64,000 nucleotides of DNA from Chaetoderma sp. LZ-2023a. Its lineage: Eukaryota > Mollusca > Caudofoveata > Chaetodermatida > Chaetodermatidae. Of the stretch, positions 9,735 through 61,676 are shown piece by piece; within the stretch, counting starts at the first letter, position 1, and each line of letters begins with the position of its first letter. A program made the translations under genes and the position numbers. The notes beneath the pieces are model-generated. The model did no database searches, was not told where the DNA came from, and saw only the letters and a list, made by a program, of their open reading frames with translations. The stretch is taken from positions 144,652,233-144,716,232 of the forward strand of contig CM067359.1 of assembly GCA_034401795.1 (NCBI GenBank), in the 5' to 3' direction.

Positions 9735-12700
9735 ATTCCACATTCCAATGAACAGGAGTTGTCACAGGTTTCTGAGAGTTGCGTTTCAGAATCAAGTATG
9801 GGAGTTTATATCCTCCCATTCGGCCTGTCGACAGCTCCAAGGCGTTTTTCACCAGAGTGGTCCTTGTGGTGACGGCGTTTCTCAGAAAAGAGAACGTGGC
9901 GCTTCACACCTATATAGACGATTGGCTGATCGAAGTAAACTCATCAGCCAGGTTAGAGGTGGATACTGCTCTGACTCTGAAGTTGCTTTCAGATCTAGGC
10001 TGGATAGTCAACAAGGAGTTGACTCCCACTCAACATTTCGTTTATTTAAGGATGCGATTCGATCTCGAGGAGGGCAGGTTTTTTACCCGTCAGAGCCCAG
10101 AGTGGTGTCTCTGTTAGCCATCCTCAAGAGTTTCGATTAGGAAACCACATTCAGGCGAGGCGGTTTCTTCAGATGATGGTCTCCATGGAGCAGGTAATCC
10201 CGTACACTGCTCTGATGCGAAGACCTATCCAGTTGTATCTGATGTCTCTGTGGAAACAGAGAACAGAACCCCTGTCAAAACTGGTGCCAGTTTTGGAGCC
10301 AATAATGTCGCATCTTGTTTGGTGGGAAAAAGCATCAGAATCTCCTAGTAGGAGTTTTCGCTACACCTACCCCACCCCCAGCTGTCCGTGTACACGGATG
10401 CATCGCTGGAGGGATGGGGGGGCCCTACCTGGGAGAACACCAGGTCTCGGGCACATGGACTCTCCAGGAGAGCCAGCTGCATATCAATCTGTTGGATATG
10501 ATGGCAGTGGAACTGGTATTGGAAAAGTTTCTTCCAAAAGTCAGGGGCAAGGCGATATTGATATGGTCGGACAACTCGACAGTAGTATCATACATAAATC
10601 GCCAAGCTGGGACCAAGTCACCCACACTATGTATCTAAGTGTGGCACTTGATTCAATGGTGCAGGAATTACTCGGTTGTTTTGAAAGCAGCTCATATTCC
10701 TGGGCGATTGAACATTCTGGTGGATGCTTTGTCTCGCAGACAGAGAATTCTGCCAACAGAATGGTCTCTCAACCCTTCAGTTCTTCACAGGATCTTCGAG
10801 CATTGGGGCAAACCCAACGTGGACTTGTTCGCCACAAGGGAAAATGCTCAAATCATGACTTATGTCTCGCCGATTCCAGATCCTAATGCCATCGATACAG
10901 ACGCTCTGGCGTTAAGTTGGAGAGGGATGCACGCTTACGCGTACCCACCCACCATTCTTCTACCGAAGATAGTGCTGAAGATCAGGGAGGAACCGTACCT
11001 GGTCCTGCTAATAGCGCCATTTTGGCCCAGCAGGGCGTGGTTCACGGATCTTCGAGATCTGCGGATGGGAAATCCAGTGCAGTTACCCGAGATTCCGAAC
11101 ATAATCTCCCAGGCCAAGGGACGCTTCCTACACGAGCGTCCCGAAATGTTATGGACTGTGTGGATGTTGTCAAACAACATTCCACGTTGGAGGGCTTTTC
11201 TCGACAAGTTGCAGATTTCATCGCAGCTGCGAGAAGGAGGTCAACCTTCAAGTCATATTACAACAAGGTTAACAGATTTGCAGACTGGTGTGAAGAAAAG
11301 GGTATTGATACCTTTCATTCCACTATTCAGCAAATAGCAGACTTTCTCTGTGAGCTGTTCTTTTCTGGACTAGCTCCTGTCACAATTGCTGGATACAAGT
11401 CAGCTTTGGCATCAGTTATCCCTTGTCTAGCCAACAGGGATAGTCCAGAGGTGGCCCGGTTGAGTGTAATGGTGAAGGGAATGAGCAATCTCCGACCGAG
11501 ACAACCGGTAGTCATTCCAGCCTGGAGTCTATCTTTAGTGCTTAATGTACTGGCCAAGCGCCCTTTTGAACCGTTGCTTTCAGCTAGTCTAAAGCATTTG
11601 ACTCTAAAGGCGGTCTTTCTATTGGCAGCTTCCTCAGCTAGAAGGCGCAGTGTGATCCATGCACTTTCAGCAGAGAGGGACCGAGTTATTGTCTCCAGAG
11701 AGGGTCTGCGTCTACTGCCAAGAGCATAGTTTATGTCAAAGATTCAATCTTTGAGATATCCCGGCAAACCGATCATTATACCGAAACTAAGTAGGTTTGA
11801 TCGTGATGCCAGTGTCTGGTGCCCAGTCCGTGCTTTGACTAAGTACAAAATGGACAGACTCGATACGGTCGAATGATAGACATCTGTGGATCTGCCATAA
11901 GGAGCCATATGGCGCCGCATCCATGGATTCTATCTCTCATTGGGTAGTCGAATGCATTCACACTACCCATGAGATTGCGACTGGGCACCAGGTGCAATGT
12001 GCAAGGGCACACAATGTTAGAGGAATAGCCGCCTCTTCCGCCCTTTACAATGGTGTTCCGTTAAAGGACATCATGGCTGTTGCACAATGGCACTGTGAGT
12101 CCTCTTTCACGGATTACTATATGAGGGATGTATCCGACTTCGCCAATCCACTCTCTTTAGCTGTTTTGAGACGATAGCTTTATGACCACACTGCTCTTCT
12201 TCCTTTTTTTGGCATTTGTAAGAAAGAATTAAGAAGCAGACATGGTCGAGCGAGAGGATGACAACCAGATTGTGTCACTGATGGCCGGACAAGTGAATGG
12301 TTGGAGGCTCCACTTCTGAAATCCAAATATCATGAGGTAATTCAAGATTGAGAGTGTTTTGTATTATGTCTATATATCATGATCATTCATCTTATATATG
12401 CATGCTCATTCCCAGGCTAATATATGCAAAGAGCAGTTAACCCTCTTGGCATATTTGTGTTATCAGGCGAGATGCATGTTCGTGAGTTCTCTCCCTTTTC
12501 TTAGGAGAAAAAAAGGGGGGGGGGTGGTGGGGGGGGGGGGGGTGGCAGTGATGCGAATGTGATTCGGTTCCGTTAACTTGATGGTCCTTTTAGGTCTCCT
12601 TTAATCAAGTTTAAGTCTAGCTCTTTCTCCAAGGGGCAAAAGTAGCAGTTATGGCTTGCCCCTTCCCACCAGGTTACTGACCAAATCTGGTGTATATCCG

Positions 12701-13040
12701 AAGTAATAGAATGGTGAGTATTGATCGAAGGAGAATGAAGATAATTTCAATTTCCCTTTCTCCGAGATCTAACAATACTCACCATTCTATTACGGACCCA
12801 GCCTCCCAGCCCCACGGAGGCAAGCCATGGTTTTCTCTTGTTTGGTGGCTATGCAAACAATATGAGCTTCATGGCAGACGGGTACTCGGCAGTTGGGAGC
12901 CGTGTACCCGGTTCCAGGAGTCGGTAAGGCTTTCTAAGTCTATAGTCCTAGAGTCAGCTGTCAGGGCCAGCTGTATATCAGAAGTAATAGAATGGTGAGT
13001 ATTGTTAGATCTCGGAGAAAGGGAAATTGAAATTTCCTTC
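9735..13040 (+). mobile_element. Older broken DIRS copy (D1c)
   Basis: This begins in the RT region (matching about 5555 of D1) and continues through RNase H, recombinase, internal complementary region (about 12690-12795) and right terminal repeat (about 12838-13040). It is visibly more diverged from D1/D2 than they are from each other and has several breaks (about half a dozen). Its right end carries AAATTGAAATTTCC rather than AAATTGACATTTCC, a subtype shared with the mini-DIRS at 15176. The 5' half is absent. Confidence 0.88.
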
Positions 13041-14640
13041 AGTCTACTACTAACTAAGTAAGGTTCATGGGAAAGTAGGGAAATACACATGGCTTTGTTG
13101 GTCAGTCAGTCCGTCCATTCATCTGTCTTTCTAACTATGTGTCCATCCTCCTTTGGAAATTTTGGGCTTTCGGTCGATAACTTTACCTTTGCTTGGAATA
13201 TCGTGACACAACTTCATAGCAAGATTGTCTATGGTAGTAGGGAAAAACATCATTTTGTTGGTCACTCAAAAATACACTTCATTTTGTGGGTCAGTCAGTC
13301 TGTCCATCCGTCTGTTCATCCATCCATTTGTCTTTCTGACCCAGTGTCTGTCCATCCGTGCAAATTTGGGGATTTTGTTCGATAACCTTACTTTGTTGGG
13401 GTGTGGGAGGGGTGGTGATGTGTGTGGGGATCATTTGATTTATTAGGTCACCTGACCCTGGTCCATGTGAGCTTATACTATGACCTATGGCAACTGACCG
13501 TCAAATCGTATCTCCTCCTTTATGCTTGGCTGGAAGGATCCTATGGTGGTAGGCTCCAGAACATATAGTCAGAATTTTGATTGGTCAATTTTTAGGGCAA
13601 CCATCTTGGATTTTCATAAAATTTTCCGGAAATCATTTCAGACACTACTCCTCCAATGTAAATGGCCCTGGTTCAGCGAAATTTGGGTTGGCTAATTCTA
13701 TGCTCATAGGCTTCAACACTTGCAAGGATAATTTTGATTGGTCAATTTTTTTGGTGGCTGTCTTGAATTTTCCGGAAAATGGCGGGAAACCGTTTAAAAT
13801 GCTACTCCTCATTAACTGTTTGGCAAATTTCAACCAGACTTGGATGGAAGTATACTATGATGGTAGGTTTCAGAACATGTGTACAGGATTTTGATAGGTA
13901 CATTTTTCAGGTGGCCATCTTGGATTTTCCAAAGTTTTTGGGAAATCCGTTAAATGCCTACTCGTTAAACACTTGGCTGAGGTGACCCTAGAGTGGTCTG
14001 CTTCAGATCTTGTATACAGAATTCTGATAGGTCAATTTCTTGGGCGCCATCTTGAATTTTCTGGAAAATGGCAGGAAATGGTTTAAAATTCTACTCATTA
14101 ACTGCTTCGGGAATTTCAACCAATCTTGGCTGGAAGGATACTAGGGTAGTAGTGTTTACAGAATTTTGATTGGTCAATCTTAGCAACAGCCATCTTGGAT
14201 TTTCTGAAACTCCGGAAATCATTTAAAATGTTACTCCAATATAAATGGCCCGATTTTCAACAAAACTTGTGGACTAATTCTATGCTGGCAGGCATGCTTC
14301 TATGCTGACACGTCTGATGAGAATTTGGATTGATACATTTTTCTGCCGGCCATCTTGAATTTTCTGAAAGATGGAGGGAAAGCGTTTAAAACTCTACTCC
14401 TCAGTAATCGCTTGGGTAATTTTGATTAGTCAATGGTTTGGCAGCCATCTTTGATTTTGTGAAAATTTTCTGTAGCCAATCAATGGCTCAATTTCAACAA
14501 TGGTGGAATGATCATATAGCAGTAGGTTTCATCATATCAGACCGTGGTAATTTTTTTTGATGGCCGTCTTGAATTTTATTTGGAATTATCCATCATGTCT
14601 ATTTAAATGCAAATGTTTCAAATGCTAATGCGTCAGGTGT
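13041..14640. repeat. Degenerate tandem repeats, about 150-200 bp period
   Basis: After a CCGTCCATC-rich stretch (13100-13360), blocks recur with the phrases TTTTGATTGGTCAATTTTT, GCCATCTTGGATTTTCC and TACTCCTC. Order and spacing are only roughly kept. Open frames here are artefacts of the repeats. No gene is seen. Confidence 0.6.
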
Positions 14641-54127
<39,487 letters not shown>

Positions 54128-55030
54128 AATGCAGTCATCAATCGCAGAGATAGTGTGTGTGTGTGTGTGTGTGCGTGCATGCGTATGTACATGCGTGCAT
54201 ATGTGGTGCGTGCATCCGCGTGCATGCCTGCAAGTGTGTTCTTGCATTTGTGTGTGTGGGTGTGTGGGTGTGTGGGTGTACTTTCAGACATGCATATCTG
54301 CGTGCATTTGCCGGCGCTTGCATGGTGCTTAAGTTTTTTTATTGTAAGCATGTTACAAACTTGCATACGATAAGAACTCCCTCTTGGCATGTTTTGTTTC
54401 TTTAAGATGGGTGTTAACTGTTGTAGTGCTAGTTATAATGAATTATGGATACTTTAATTGCATCTCTCTTCAAGGCTGAATCTGCTATGACATGGCATTC
54501 ACCCACAGCCTGATCAAGGATACTAATTTGAGCAGCCTTAGGGATAAATAGGAGTCAAGGAAGCATGTTGTGGAGGACAAATTTGTGAATTGCTGCTATG
54601 AGAGCTTAATTGCTATGGAGTTGTCCTTCGTTTTGGGTGCCCAAACTAGTCACACATGAACCCTTTACAACTGGGTCACAGTCATTCTAGATTCATGCAA
54701 TGTTCACCCATATCAGGGCTTATTTTCTAGAAAATTGGGTTATCTATCCATATAAGAACCACATCGTTAAGCATGTTCTACGATAAGACAGGCAGCCAAA
54801 GGCATTGCTTTGTGTTCATTAATGCGTCAATCGATGTCCTTGTGAAGAAAAGGCGATGTCATTGGATGTGATATCGGCGTATACTGTGCGTATTACCTGT
54901 CATTAGATGACGCCCCCCCCCCCCAATTTGGGAACATAGGCTCTGGTTTGTTCTTCGTAATGTAATGTGGAGCATGTGCGTACGTGCATGTGTGTGTGAC
55001 TGATTATAATAAAGAATGCTCAATAGGTAC
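54128..55030 (+). other. FoxJ2/3 3' UTR (probable)
   Basis: Downstream of the stop is a TG/GC-alternating tract (54152-54280), then unique-looking sequence without the intronic hairpin MITEs, up to an AATAAA at 55008. The drop in repeat density across about 900 bp fits a conserved transcribed 3' UTR. Small open frames here come from the TG repeat and are not genes. Confidence 0.65.
55008..55013 (+). terminator. Poly(A) signal AATAAA
   Basis: AATAAA lies 881 nt after the FoxJ2/3 stop, in a TGTGTGTGAC...ATAATAAAGAATG context. It is the first well-placed canonical hexamer downstream of the stop, and repeat-rich sequence resumes about 200 nt later. Confidence 0.6.
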
Positions 55031-55356
55031 CTAACTGCTGTAGATTATAATTTTCTACATTACATTTTAGAGAAGAGTTAAATATAAGATCTATATATAA
55101 TCTTGTACATATAAAGATATCAGTCATATGTAATTAGGTCATATATCATCTGTAAAAACAGAAATAGTATTTTAGTTGCAGTAAAGGAAGGTTGTATAAT
55201 GTTCATTACTAGTAAATCTAAAACCCACAAATTTGTTCACGAATAATTCAATCTTCTCATAGAAAATGCCCATTTGCAGGTCAGATTTTTTTGGAAAATT
55301 TATCACCGGGATGACTGGCTCGATTATCGAGCCAGTCATTCCAGTGGTAAATTTTC

Positions 55357-55689
55357 CATAATACAGTGTTTATCATGGCATCTATGTTCCAGGGACCCAA
55401 CACCATGAAATCTGAGCGTTCCAACCTGAAATCTTGGGTTCCAATACAGTTTTTCTCATTCATGCTAAAATTAGGCCCCATGGACTCACAGCTTTTAGTT
55501 ATGTAGGTCCCATGCTTGATTTTGTGGGTGTTTTTATGCTTATACCTATAAAACTAATTAACATTTAATAATGATACAAGGCTTTCAGGGGTCTATGGGA
55601 CCCACTGTCACTACTTTTCTTGGTCCCAATTTGAATTTTGGGTTAATATACACTTAAAAGCACCCTTGTTACAATCCCTGCCATAATAG
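55357..55689 (-). repeat. Dispersed repeat, inverse of 15960-16480
   Basis: CTATAAAACTAATTAACATT, GGGACCCACTGTCACTAC and GAAATCTGAGCGTTCC match the reverse complement of the first copy with interruptions. Confidence 0.65.
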
Positions 55690-55766
55690 TGTTCTGTTGG
55701 TCTGCAAATGGACATTTCTCAAGAGAACATAAAAATCGACTTTTGGTCGGCTTGATTGTGAAATGG

Positions 55767-56805
55767 CAGGCTTGCGCAATTTTTGCTTTGAAACATCTCG
55801 ACTGATTTTGTAAAAAAAAGCCATGATTTTCAATTAAATCGTAGGTCCAAATTCCCAAAAGTACAAAGCGGGTTAACATGACACGTCACAAAAACTGGGA
55901 CTTTGAATTTCTAGACAAAGTGAAATTATTAATTGGGACTGCCTAAATATAGCGTATAGTTTAATAAACATTGTTTATTTCATCAAAATTTGACATCAAA
56001 TGTCGTCGAGAAAAAATATAAATCACCTGATGTATCAACTTCCGCTTTGTAGGACGAGTTTAGGTCATTACCCGAGTAGCGCAAAGACACTAATATTAGT
56101 ACCCAGGGAGATACTGCGCAATCCACATACATAGGACGGTAGCTTCGAGTAGCTACAAGAGTGACGGCGTAAACTCATCCTATGGTGCAGTTGCTTTCAG
56201 GCTGTATGACTTACATTTAAGAGTAATCAACAGAATGCACAGTTCAAATTACAACAATCTGGATTGGTGTTGCTTTATTTTCTTTAATTAGACATGATAA
56301 CCAAATCAAAGAGGAAAACCTATTACACCGCTGACCTTGTTATCAATTGAAATACTAACTCTAGAATTAAAAAGAATTATGTTCACTGATTATTGCCTAA
56401 CACTCTACAACTAAGTATATACTTGGTATTTCACGACAGACTCGGGGTCTGCAGCGAAAGAAAGAAAATTATACGGCGATTCAACGGAGTAACTAGCGGG
56501 TTTTCTCAATGACAAAGGTGTTACCTCACTATTGTTAGCTTGTTTATCTTAGCGCTTTCTGTTGTGATGAGTAATTATTTGACACATGCATTTTGTGGCA
56601 GGATATAAACATAATGAACACAGGCGTGAATCTATTATAATTGTACTCATGTACTGCTAAAATGCGACGAAAAAGTACACACCAGATTTTAAACAAACAT
56701 GAAATTTTTGACAATTTTCCGATTTTTCCTGAATTACATCGTAAAAATCGCGATTTTAAAAATAAATCGAACTTCACGATTAAATCGAAAAATCGTGCAA
56801 GCCTA
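55767..56805. mobile_element. hAT-like non-autonomous element, 1.04 kb
   Basis: Ends CAGGCTTGCGCAATTTTT and, inverted, TAGGCTTGCACGATTTTT. Flanks TGAAATGG (55759-55766) and CAAAATGG (56806-56813) agree at 6 of 8 positions, as an aged 8-bp duplication would. No transposase is seen. It carries a smaller MITE-like insert at 56050-56182. Confidence 0.72.
56050..56182. repeat. 133-bp inverted-repeat element nested in the hAT-like element
   Basis: TAGGACGAGTTTA at the left and TAAACTCATCCTA at the right (12 of 13 complementary). Related words (GGGCGTAAACTC, CGAGTAGGT) occur at 63730-63950. Confidence 0.55.
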
Positions 56806-56879
56806 CAAAATGGTTAATCCTTTCTGTCTGATAGGCCAAATACTACATAGTCTTTATAATATAAGATAGTTTGTGTCTG

Positions 56880-57320
56880 TTTGACCCGTTAATGGTCAAG
56901 TTGGACAATGGTCATGTATATGTATGGATGTTGAGAGTAAATGTTCATTTGCTGACCAGGAGAAGAGTATTTTTGAAAATTATAACTGAAATCGAGCCAG
57001 TCATTCCAGTATTAAATCTTCAAAAATAATCTCTGCAAATGGATATTGCCTAAGAGAAAATTGAAATTTTCCATGTCTAGATTTGACTATTAATGGTTTA
57101 GCCAGTTACTGGTCAAGCTGACCCAAACAGCTTCTGCTACCATCTTGAATAAATGTCCATTTGTATGCCAATGTTTTAAAAAACTTACCAGTAAAATGAC
57201 TCCCTTGATAACCACAAGAATCATTTCGGTACTAAATTTCTAAAACAGTATTCTCTTGTCATCCAAATGGACATCATTTTTGAGAAAATTTTATCCTCTT
57301 GACAAATTCATACCATTAAC
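56880..57320. repeat. Two adjoining degenerate family A MITEs
   Basis: Cores near 56985-57005 and 57195-57230. Both keep CCATTTG or CAAATGGACAT arms. Confidence 0.65.
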
Positions 57321-57395
57321 TTGATTAATATTTTGAAATGAATTTGATCTTAAGGTAGCAACAGCCTCAATTAACTTTCCAAAATTTATCAAATC
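57321..57395. repeat. Eroded family B core
   Basis: TTGATTAATATTTTGAAATG with a shortened complementary arm ending CCAAAATTTATCAA. Confidence 0.55.
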
Positions 57396-57657
57396 ACTAG
57401 TGGACTATTCTCAATTGCTTATCGTGAAAATTCTTTTGCGTGTATATATATGCGGGTGTGTGATTGTATGCATGAGTGTGTGCACCTGTGTATGTATATG
57501 TGTACATACATACATAAGTGTTTCCCACAACACTGCTTCTGTCTGCGACTCCAATACTACAAATAATGTGCCACAATTTATAGTGTTATCATGGCTATTA
57601 TCTATATGCATTATGATCTTATCTCATAGCAGTGCTATTGCTTGTTTGTGTAGCTCT

Positions 57658-57873
57658 TTAATGGTTAAGCCGGCTTAAACTGGCCTCTGCAATGGGCTTA
57701 AGAAATGTCCATTTGCAGGCCAAGTAAAGACTATTTTTGAATATTTACCACTGCGATCACTGACTTGATAATTGTCTTAGTCATTCCAGTAGTAAATTTT
57801 CAAAAATAGTCTTCACTTGGCTTGCAAATGGGCATTCAATAAGCTAAAGTCTTTATTTTCTTGGCCATTAAAT
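57658..57873. repeat. Family A hairpin MITE
   Basis: TTAATGGTTAAGCC to GGCCATTAAATAGTTA. Arms are well preserved. Confidence 0.75.
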
Positions 57874-58364
57874 AGTTACAGTAGATATTTTTGATTTGTT
57901 TTAATGATGGGGCTGGTCCCGGTGTATGAAGCGAAGAACTGAAATCTTTTTTATGATGTTTTTCATAGTTTTGTGAATTTTAAAATTGTTTACCAGTTGC
58001 TAATTTAATCATTTCTTCTGCTAGCTTGTAGATAGATATTTATTGCATGTTATAGTTTGAATTATTTGCTTAAAATCTACCAGACCAAAACTACTAAATT
58101 CAGTCAAACTGTTTTCAAAATATCGAGCCGCTTTTATATTAAATCCACCATTGAAGCCTTGTTTTCTGGAGTTTGTCGGCTGGAGAGCATTAACTCTTTA
58201 ACACAACAGAGCTGATATAATAGTTCTTTATATTGTAAGGAATATTCTGTTCAGTCAAATTAATTCAAAATATTCATCAGCCTGCATATATGTTTGTTTT
58301 GAAATCTAGAAAGTGAGATTTCAGTATAGAGAGTTGTAATTCATAAAATATGTTCACTTTATAT
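57874..58364. other. Sequence with family B half arms only
   Basis: Half arms near 58100-58130 and 58245-58280. Otherwise unrecognised. Confidence 0.4.
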
Positions 58365-58419
58365 TTGATATTTGTGCTATACATTTTATATACAAAACTG
58401 CATCCCATCTCCCATTATA

Positions 58420-58496
<77 letters not shown>

Positions 58497-58648
58497 GTAT
58501 GAATATATCCCATTGTTATGTAAATATATTTAAGGATTTGTTTCATATTTGTTATAATCCTTGACTTTCTCACACGTGACTAAGGGGTGCGGGTTTACAT
58601 TTTGTATCTGTATACAAATCTGCACCCGATTTCGCATCATAATGCATA

Positions 58649-58718
<70 letters not shown>

Positions 58719-58820
58719 TATATCCCATTGTTATGTAAATATATTTAAGGATTTAAGTAAGTTACAAATAATCACTTTATTTCAGATTTCTTATAATCCT
58801 TGACTTCTGACACGAATAAG
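58365..58820. repeat. Twofold tandem repeat (about 225 bp) with TA microsatellites
   Basis: Two units, each with a long TA run (58422-58490 and 58651-58714), then GAATATATCCCATTGTTATG and ATAATCCTTGACTT, ending near TAAGGGGTGCG. Confidence 0.82.
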
Positions 58821-59386
58821 GGGTGCGTTTTCACAACTGATTTGGTTTGTGGTTCACTAACTTGATTTATGGTTCCTCCGTTTTCGCGCTCTGGAAATGA
58901 AAGATTTACTAACTCGTTTTGTAGCTCGCGAGTTTACGCGCTTGTCCGTCCTAATGCTCCGCTCCGTTGCAGCATGTACAGGATGCGCCGTGTGGGGGCT
59001 GGTTAGCTGCGGTTCTCAGGGTTGCGAATCCCATATCGCGACTCCGAAAAGTACAAAAACCGACGTCTAGAACCGGTGGAACGGCGACCATTGCCACCGA
59101 GATTAAACCTCAGTGTCTGGTCCTAACTATTTGTGTCACCGGTATGACGGTCCATGACTCAATTTAGGAGCCCAGACATAATTAAAAATATATCTATACA
59201 AACAGTGGTACTCGTTTGTTAGCACGAGAGAGAGAAAATATACAGTACATAGAACAAGTTGGTGTCTTGTTAACGTGGATTCATCAGAGGTACCTCACCG
59301 ATCCTTATATATCCGTGATGTATCCCTGCAAGGGAGTGATATATAGACGACTATACCCCTGACAAAAATATTATTGCGAGAGGAAA

Positions 59387-59596
59387 GTGCCTCACGCGGG
59401 TCTCTATCACAGGAAAATGCCTTCAACGCCGAAGCGGAGGAAGAGAGCTGTCAAAAAGGGCCACTCTCTTGTTAAAACCTATGCTAAGTGTAGTGTGAGT
59501 CAACCTAGTGAAATTATAATTAATGTAATGCACGCTGTATTACGTGAAGATGGGGTGGATGATTTCCATAGAATTCAACACCGTCATCTTATGTAG
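59387..59596 (+). CDS. Small basic open frame inside the GC-richer element (doubtful)
   Basis: The frame has 69 codons, with a Lys/Arg-rich start (MPSTPKRRKRAVKKGHS from the second Met) and then SEIIINVMHAVLREDG. The basic N-terminus could be a nuclear or nucleic-acid-binding segment. No family is recognised and no intron signals are clear. It may be the first exon of an element-encoded protein or chance. Confidence 0.25.
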   Translation: MPHAGLYHRKMPSTPKRRKRAVKKGHSLVKTYAKCSVSQPSEIIINVMHAVLREDGVDDFHRIQHRHLM

Positions 59597-61618
59597 CTCC
59601 AATATACTGTATTGGTAGTTGCCGCTTTTATTTGTGTGGTCCTTCTGCTAAATCTTAAACTACCAGTTAGGTGTTAGATTTATATCCTATCTTTGGCCGC
59701 AAGTGGCAGGAATTTCTACCTATCTTTAGACACATGAGCCTGTCTGGCGAAGATGCTAGGTTTCCCTAAGGTCACCCTTGGGAGCATCTCCCTCAGAAAG
59801 GCAGCAAGCGAACCTGTTACAGAGTGACAGCTTCAGAATCACAACGATCCTGTTACAGATCACACCGCAACCCCATACAACATCACTAGGACAAGTCAAT
59901 ATTACACAAGCAATTTGAAAAGCGCATAAAAGTTTATGGTTTATCTCCAGTGACCTTCCCGTGAGTGCGTGGTGGGTTCCAAGACCACCCAATCACTGTA
60001 CGGAGTTAGATAGAGATCTGCGTCCTATCCGTCACCCAGTGTGTCGGGGGCGGACCATCTAGGATCTGGCTCCGGGGACTAACATTTGCCTGTCAGTAGA
60101 GTTAAGTTTCAAGATGCTCAGAGATGCACTGCTGAGCGGTTAAAATAATATCTTCACAGCGCTTCCTACTTTGGCGGGTTTATCTATGCTAACTGGTATC
60201 CGAAGATACAGAGTAGGTGTATGCGAAATTGACACTGGTCTTCACTGCTTAGAAACCCCAAGAGTTTCCCAAGTCAGATCATGCCAACGTGGCGATGGGC
60301 GTTCTAGACAATTAATAAGCATTGCGGCTGGAGGAGTGTAGAAAAGGACAATCATTCAATATAATGAGGCCCTAAGGTATCTGGCCAATTTTACAAAATC
60401 TGCCCGGTGTACAGGGTTACATATTCGCGACATCCAGAAAAGAGGCGTACACAAATGTCTCCTAAGGTTTAGTCGATCACGTGTCAGGTTCTCGCAATGA
60501 GAACATGAACAATTACCTCAATTGATGTTGGGGGGAAAGTGATGCAGATTTATTCTCGCTGTGTAGTATAGCTTAGCGTACTGTGGTCCTAGTATTTTAT
60601 ATAAAATAAACAAAACAAGTAACTAGGATGGCTGCTGCCATATATATATAAACTAACTGTCACAGTATTGACAGTAAATCAGGTCATAGGACCTTGTGGT
60701 GCTCATTAGTCATAAGCACAAAAATAAGGATAATATATACATTAAAGATATAAATTATAAAATGCGGTCTCAGACGACCGGTCGGTACCTATTAGTCATC
60801 AGTACCTGTAAAGAAGCGAATAAATACATTCTAAATGAGTACCTATTAGTCATTGGTACAGAAAAAGTTCATAAATCACTCTAGATGCTGCGTCACAGAT
60901 GAGGAACACGAGAAGGCACGATTCTGGAGTTGTTGGGAAATGTCCGCAGGCGAACGGTTGATGCGGCTCACTCTCAAAGACGGTGAAGAAGAACGACTGT
61001 AGTTGCGGATGTCCACTAGATGGTCATAACAGCTAATGCAAATAATTAAGCAGATGGTTGGAAAGTTCTGTACTGTATCGGAAGTTTGAAAGTTGTCCAT
61101 AACATGGAGGGCTACAATTGAAAGTTATAATTATAAAATGCATGTACATTCCTGGGTACACCATACATGGTACACCGCATAGCTCTTGCAGCATACCAGG
61201 CAGAGTCCCACCAGACTGCGGCCTAAAAGTTAATCAACACATGACATGCTGCGCGGAAGTTTGATCGCCACTTTTCAGCGTGGTTCAGTCGATCTGATGA
61301 GTTGTCCACCAAGATTCACCACTCGTTATACATACTGGAGAAATTACATCGAGGCCATCCGCAGGAAGGCTCCTCTGAAGTGTTGGAAGTGAGGGACTCT
61401 TCTATTCAATTGGTTGCCCCCGGATGGCCGTCTGAGGGCTTATAAAAACTGCGGATGCTACGATTGCGGGCCAGAGACTAAGAACTGAAATCCGAGAGGC
61501 ACTGCTGCGGTTATAAGAGAACCACAGTCAGTAAGCAGTTGCCCGCGTCTTGCACAGCTCTGGCCACACAACCTGCCACTTGTTCGACGAAATGTGGTCT
61601 CGATTTTTGGTTTTTCAC

Positions 61619-61676
61619 TCCTTTTATACTATTCGTGGCATCATAGGCAGGACGACCAGTCAATCTGTACCCAATC
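61619..61676 (-). promoter_or_regulatory. Possible TATA/CCAAT-type promoter on the minus strand
   Basis: Read on the minus strand, a GATTGG box (complement of CCAATC at 61671) lies about 40 nt before AGTATAAAAGG (61619-61629). Such pairing is rare in the surrounding AT-rich DNA and may drive transcription of the element leftward. Confidence 0.3.

Larger units (their letters stand above)
55213..56822. repeat. Family A MITE split by two insertions
   Basis: Pieces at 55213-55356 (core GGCTCGATTATCGAGCC), 55690-55766 (TTGGTCTGCAAATGGAC to GTGAAATGG) and 56814-56822 (TTAATCC). The inserts are the dispersed repeat at 55357 and the hAT-like element at 55767. Confidence 0.72.

Noticed and set aside
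13090-13890. Several overlapping frames with SVHPSV- and KFSGNH-like peptides
   Set aside because: They come from degenerate tandem repeats and CCGTCCATC-type low complexity.
58561-58803. An 80-codon frame with an Ile-Tyr run
   Set aside because: The run is the TA microsatellite; there is no other support.
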